Made by a program: the position numbers and the translations under genes. The notes beneath the pieces are model-generated. The model was not told where the DNA came from and did no database searches. It saw nothing but the letters and a program-made list of their open reading frames with translations. This document shows positions 5,130 to 7,453 of a stretch of 7,453 nucleotides of DNA, piece after piece (the stretch's first letter is position 1; each line of letters opens with the position of its first letter). Source of the stretch: Thermoactinomycetaceae bacterium (lineage in GTDB: Bacteria > Bacillota > Bacilli > Thermoactinomycetales > Thermoactinomycetaceae); assembly GCA_025449475.1 (NCBI GenBank), contig JANWJM010000126.1, positions 1-7,453 on the forward strand, written 5' to 3'.

Positions 5130-5610
5130 AGTAAGAGTTGAAGTTATTAAAGTTGTTATTATTATGCGGCTGAACGTTGGGATAGTTGTTTATATCCTCT
5201 AGCGGACTTTGGAAAATGCTTTGACTGTTATAAAAACTATTATTAAAAATCAAAGGGATCACGATAAGTGAGATCACCAATACAAACAGTATAAAAGCTA
5301 AACTAATCACAAAGATAATGAGGCCCCATTTTGCCCATTTACGCTGTACTTCTTGAAAATGTTCGACACTTTTCCATTCTTTATTTCGCCATGCCCACTC
5401 GCTTCCTTTGGCTCCTAGTACAAAAGGCATGATCCATCCCACAAAAGGCACCCAAGTCAAAAAAGAGATCCAAACTTGGTTCCCGATCCCCCATATCCAG
5501 CTAAGGAAAAAGGCGCCCCAATTCCATTTTTGAATTTCGGGTGGAACTACCGCATGCTCGCCTTGACCGGATGTATTCGTCGTAGTGGGATCCCCATAAA
5601 AACTCTCCAC
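5128..5610 (-). CDS. small Trp-rich membrane protein of unknown function
   Basis: This encodes 160 residues. A short polar N-terminus (1-24) leads into PPEIQKWNWGAFFLSWIWG (24-42), a Trp-rich hydrophobic segment, then FVGWIMPFVLGAKGSEWAW (56-74), the soluble KEWKSVEHFQEVQRKW (77-92), and a long transmembrane helix (96-122). It ends in a polar tail of mostly Asn, Phe and Tyr. The WNWGAFF...GxEWAWRNK...W.SVEHF pattern recurs in uncharacterised small membrane proteins of Gram-positive bacteria; I cannot name a function. The GTG start at 5608-5610 has a near-perfect Shine-Dalgarno AAAGGAGG (5618-5625) seven bases away. It faces the DedA gene convergently and yqeG divergently, and appears to be transcribed alone. 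Confidence 0.82.
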   Translation of the reverse strand: MESFYGDPTTTNTSGQGEHAVVPPEIQKWNWGAFFLSWIWGIGNQVWISFLTWVPFVGWIMPFVLGAKGSEWAWRNKEWKSVEHFQEVQRKWAKWGLIIFVISLAFILFVLVISLIVIPLIFNNSFYNSQSIFQSPLEDINNYPNVQPHNNNNFNNFNSY

Positions 5611-5639
5611 TGAATTTCCTCCTTTATGAATTTATATAG

Positions 5640-5667
5640 ATAATGACTGTTTCTATTTTATTGTTAA
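5640..5667 (-). promoter_or_regulatory. candidate promoter of the Trp-rich membrane protein gene
   Basis: On the minus strand TTAACA (5662-5667) and CATTAT (5640-5645) are 16 bases apart, matching five and four of six sigma-A positions. It would begin transcription just upstream of the ribosome site. TATATAAA sequence nearby (about 5631-5638) gives alternative -10 choices. Confidence 0.3.
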
Positions 5668-5848
5668 TTGGATGATTTTACAAGGTTAAATGATGATTAT
5701 TAGTAGAACCAAAAACATGATTATTCATATATGGATAGATAAAGGAGATTGCGAAAGGATAGAGGATGAAAACTTTCCTAGCCTTGTGATAAACTACAAT
5801 CGAAGAAAGGGATTGTTTAAATATTTTAAGATAAATAGGAAAAATTCA

Positions 5849-5856
5849 AGAGGTGG
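5849..5856 (+). promoter_or_regulatory. Shine-Dalgarno site deciding the yqeG start
   Basis: AGAGGTGG lies just upstream of the GTG at 5861; its GAGG core is seven bases from the start. The position coincides with where YqeG homology begins. Confidence 0.65.
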
Positions 5857-5860
5857 GACT

Positions 5861-6382
5861 GTGTTAAAATTGGTGATCCCCAATATGTATGTTCCGTCGA
5901 TTTATAACATCGATATCTTAGCACTTCAGGATCAAGGGATGAAATCGATTATTATTGATTTGGATAATACGTTGGTGGAAGCGACACAACCAGAAGCGAC
6001 GCCTGAACTGATCGAATGGCTGCGAAACATTCAATCGATGGGATTCAAAGTGATTGTTGTTTCCAACAATTCAAAGGCACGAGTCTCACATTTTTGTTAT
6101 CCATTGGATGTGCCTTTTATTTATACAGCTAAAAAACCATTGTCACAAGCATTTCGAAAAGCGTTGAAACTCCTTGGAACTGAAAGACATGAAACCGTTG
6201 TGATCGGTGATCAATTGTTAACAGATGTCTTAGGCGGAAATCGGATGGGTTTATATACGATACTGGTAGTTCCGATGTCGGAAACGGAAGGATTCTTTAC
6301 TCGGATTAATCGAAGAGTGGAGCGATTCATATTTCGGTGGATGAAGAAAAACGGGTATTTTCGTTGGGAGGAAAAACATTGA
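5861..6382 (+). CDS. yqeG: YqeG-family HAD-superfamily (IIIA) phosphatase
   Basis: This encodes 173 residues, against about 172 for Bacillus subtilis YqeG. HAD motif I is DLDNT (D33 nucleophile, D35 acid/base), motif II is S68 in VVSNN, motif III is the Lys in AKKP (91-92), and motif IV is GDQLLTD (D117, D122) followed by the family-typical VLGGNRMG. The C-terminus TRINRRVERF...RW is also typical. It is a cytosolic phosphohydrolase whose physiological substrate is not established. It is conserved next to yqeH, which suggests a link to ribosome assembly or translation. The GTG start agrees with the homologous N-terminus (LKLVIPNMYVPSIY) and with an adjacent ribosome site. Its stop codon overlaps the yqeH start, so the two are co-transcribed and probably translationally coupled. 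Confidence 0.92.
   Translation: MLKLVIPNMYVPSIYNIDILALQDQGMKSIIIDLDNTLVEATQPEATPELIEWLRNIQSMGFKVIVVSNNSKARVSHFCYPLDVPFIYTAKKPLSQAFRKALKLLGTERHETVVIGDQLLTDVLGGNRMGLYTILVVPMSETEGFFTRINRRVERFIFRWMKKNGYFRWEEKH
6366..6371 (+). promoter_or_regulatory. Shine-Dalgarno site of yqeH inside yqeG
   Basis: GGGAGG lies within the last codons of yqeG, seven bases before the TTG at 6379. It supports the overlapping TTG start rather than the internal ATG at 6403, which would remove the first zinc cysteine. Confidence 0.8.
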
Positions 6383-7453
6383 AAAAGGTAATACAAACAT
6401 GTATGGGGTGCGGAGTGACCATTCAATCTGAAGATCCCAATCAATTCGGATTTGTTCCCCCCCATAAACAAGCCGAGTCTTCGGAAGATTTATTGTGTAG
6501 ACGATGCTTTCGAATCCGTCATTATCAAGAAATATTACCAATCGAGCCCAACTCATCTGATTATTTGCAGGTATTATCTCACATTGCGCAAACAGACAGC
6601 TTAATTGTTCAAGTTGTTGATTTGTTTGACTTTGAAGGAAGCCTCATTCCAGGCGTTCATCGCCATATTGGCAAGAATCCGCTTTATCTGTTAGCAAACA
6701 AGATCGATTTATTTCCTAAGTCAACCAAGCATGCGAAGTTAAAGAAGTGGGTGGAACAGTCGGCGAAAGAGAATGGCATTTTCCCTGTTGGTATACATCT
6801 TTGCAGTGCAGAAAAGGGCTGGTGGATCGAGGAAGCACTTGCTGAAATCAATACGCTAAGAAAAGATCGTGATGTATATGTAATTGGTACAGCCAATGTA
6901 GGAAAATCGACATTGATCAATCGCTTGCTACAACTTGAGCATCCCATTACTACATCACGCTATCCAGGGACCACTTTGGACACGATACGCATTCCCTTTT
7001 CGGATGGAAAAGCAATCATCGATACTCCCGGTTTGTTTCGGAAGGATCGTCTTAGCGAATGGTTAACCCCCAAAGAATTAAAGATTGTATTGCCAAGTCA
7101 GGAATTAAAACCAAAAATTTATCAGTTGCAGGATCAGCAAACCTTGTTTTTGGGTGGTTTGAGCCGATTGGATTATGTTCAAGGCACACAACAACCGTTT
7201 GTTTGTTATGTTTCTAATCAATTACGAATTCATCGAACCAAACGAGCGAATGCCGATCAAATCCAACAAAAACATCTTGGCAAGATGTTGATTCCTCCTC
7301 TCACACCCGGTCAGCTTCCTGAATGGACAAGACATCGCATTGCCTTGTCCGGTCAACAGAAAGAAGATATTGTGATTGCAGGTTTAGGATTTATTTCGAC
7401 TGGAAAGGAAAATGCGGTGATTGATTTATGGGCTCCCAAAGGGATCAAAGTGG
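6379..7453 (+). CDS. yqeH: YqeH circularly permuted ribosome-assembly GTPase (3' end cut by window)
   Basis: 358 residues are visible. Bacillus YqeH has about 366, so only a few C-terminal residues are missing. An N-terminal zinc finger (C8-x2-C11 and C40-x2-C43) is followed by a GTPase domain in permuted order: G4 NKID (107-110), G5 SAEKG (143-147), G1 GTANVGKST (170-178), G2 in YPGTTLD (195-201) and G3 DTPG (215-218). The C-terminal region (about 235-358), with ELKPKIYQL, QQTLFLGGLSRLDYV and IHRTK, matches YqeH and is used for RNA or ribosome contact. The protein binds and hydrolyses GTP and is needed for 30S subunit maturation. The start is TTG at 6379-6381, overlapping the yqeG stop (TTGA), with GGGAGG seven bases upstream. 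In Bacillus the operon continues with aroE and other housekeeping genes; that part lies outside the window. Confidence 0.95.
   Translation, partial: MKKVIQTCMGCGVTIQSEDPNQFGFVPPHKQAESSEDLLCRRCFRIRHYQEILPIEPNSSDYLQVLSHIAQTDSLIVQVVDLFDFEGSLIPGVHRHIGKNPLYLLANKIDLFPKSTKHAKLKKWVEQSAKENGIFPVGIHLCSAEKGWWIEEALAEINTLRKDRDVYVIGTANVGKSTLINRLLQLEHPITTSRYPGTTLDTIRIPFSDGKAIIDTPGLFRKDRLSEWLTPKELKIVLPSQELKPKIYQLQDQQTLFLGGLSRLDYVQGTQQPFVCYVSNQLRIHRTKRANADQIQQKHLGKMLIPPLTPGQLPEWTRHRIALSGQQKEDIVIAGLGFISTGKENAVIDLWAPKGIKV

Larger units (their letters stand above)
5611..5860. other. divergent spacer between the membrane protein gene and yqeG
   Basis: These 250 bases carry the start signals of both flanking genes. 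Facing yqeG, TACAAT at about 5797-5802 is a possible -10 without a good -35. An open frame runs from 5690 into yqeG, but its 57 extra codons encode a basic sequence unlike any YqeG N-terminus, so I treat it as untranslated. No terminator or known regulatory RNA was recognised. Confidence 0.5.

Noticed and set aside
5766..5789. Seven-codon mini-ORF (MKTFLAL) with AAAGGA upstream, in the yqeG leader
   Set aside because: Its size and the frequency of AG-rich sequence here make chance likely; no attenuator-type hairpins accompany it.
5690..5860. 57-codon N-terminal extension of yqeG
   Set aside because: The extension has no resemblance to YqeG, while GTG at 5861 has a ribosome site and gives the family length.
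6211..6947. Minus-strand open frames within yqeG and yqeH
   Set aside because: They lie fully antisense to two well-recognised conserved genes and show no domain features.
1..7453. Mobile elements, CRISPR arrays or a defence or biosynthetic system
   Set aside because: There are no transposase, integrase, spaced direct repeats, toxin-antitoxin pair or multi-gene enzyme set; the genes are ordinary chromosomal ones plus small orphans.

Overview
The window looks like chromosomal DNA from a low-GC, endospore-forming Gram-positive bacterium (Bacillales-type; Thermoactinomycetaceae or a relative is possible, but I cannot fix the family). The evidence is the adjacent yqeG-yqeH pair in Bacillus order, a YhcN/YlaJ-type spore lipoprotein, an Amidase_6 lipoprotein, a DUF1540 protein, strong purine-rich Shine-Dalgarno sites, frequent TTG/GTG starts and U-tailed hairpin terminators. 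I see no transposase, integrase, CRISPR array, rRNA or complete tRNA.

Layout. Positions 68-289 (minus) hold a small cysteine-rich DUF1540 protein starting at TTG. An AT-rich gap with a candidate promoter follows, then a 43-residue zinc-ribbon microprotein (516-647) and its terminator (665-702). Next is a YhcN/YlaJ-family lipoprotein (767-1387), preceded by a sequence resembling a forespore sigma-F promoter and followed by a 15-bp-stem terminator. The gene-free stretch 1464-1777 holds a 12-bp inverted repeat, a possible extended -10 promoter and a probably structured leader. It leads into a 459-residue lipoprotein (1778-3157) with decapeptide repeats, an Asn-rich linker and a C-terminal Amidase_6 domain. 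After another terminator come an M24 Xaa-Pro-type peptidase (3265-4365) and a DedA-family membrane protein (4506-5099). The DedA terminator looks like a tRNA T-arm and touches the stop codon of a convergent small membrane protein (5128-5610, minus). A 250-base divergent spacer separates that gene from yqeG (5861-6382), a HAD-superfamily phosphatase. yqeG is translationally coupled to yqeH (6379 to the window edge), a circularly permuted GTPase for 30S ribosome assembly that lacks only its last few residues.

How the genes fit together. Only yqeG-yqeH is a clear operon; it continues to the right into what is a ribosome-assembly and housekeeping cluster in Bacillus. Most other genes appear to be single units with their own terminators. 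The two lipoproteins and the DedA protein are envelope proteins, and the YhcN-type protein and its candidate promoter hint at sporulation. I found no convincing undescribed multi-gene system. The most novel items are the zinc-ribbon microprotein, the repeat-bearing amidase lipoprotein with extra active-site cysteines, the inverted repeat and leader before it, and the T-arm-like terminator.
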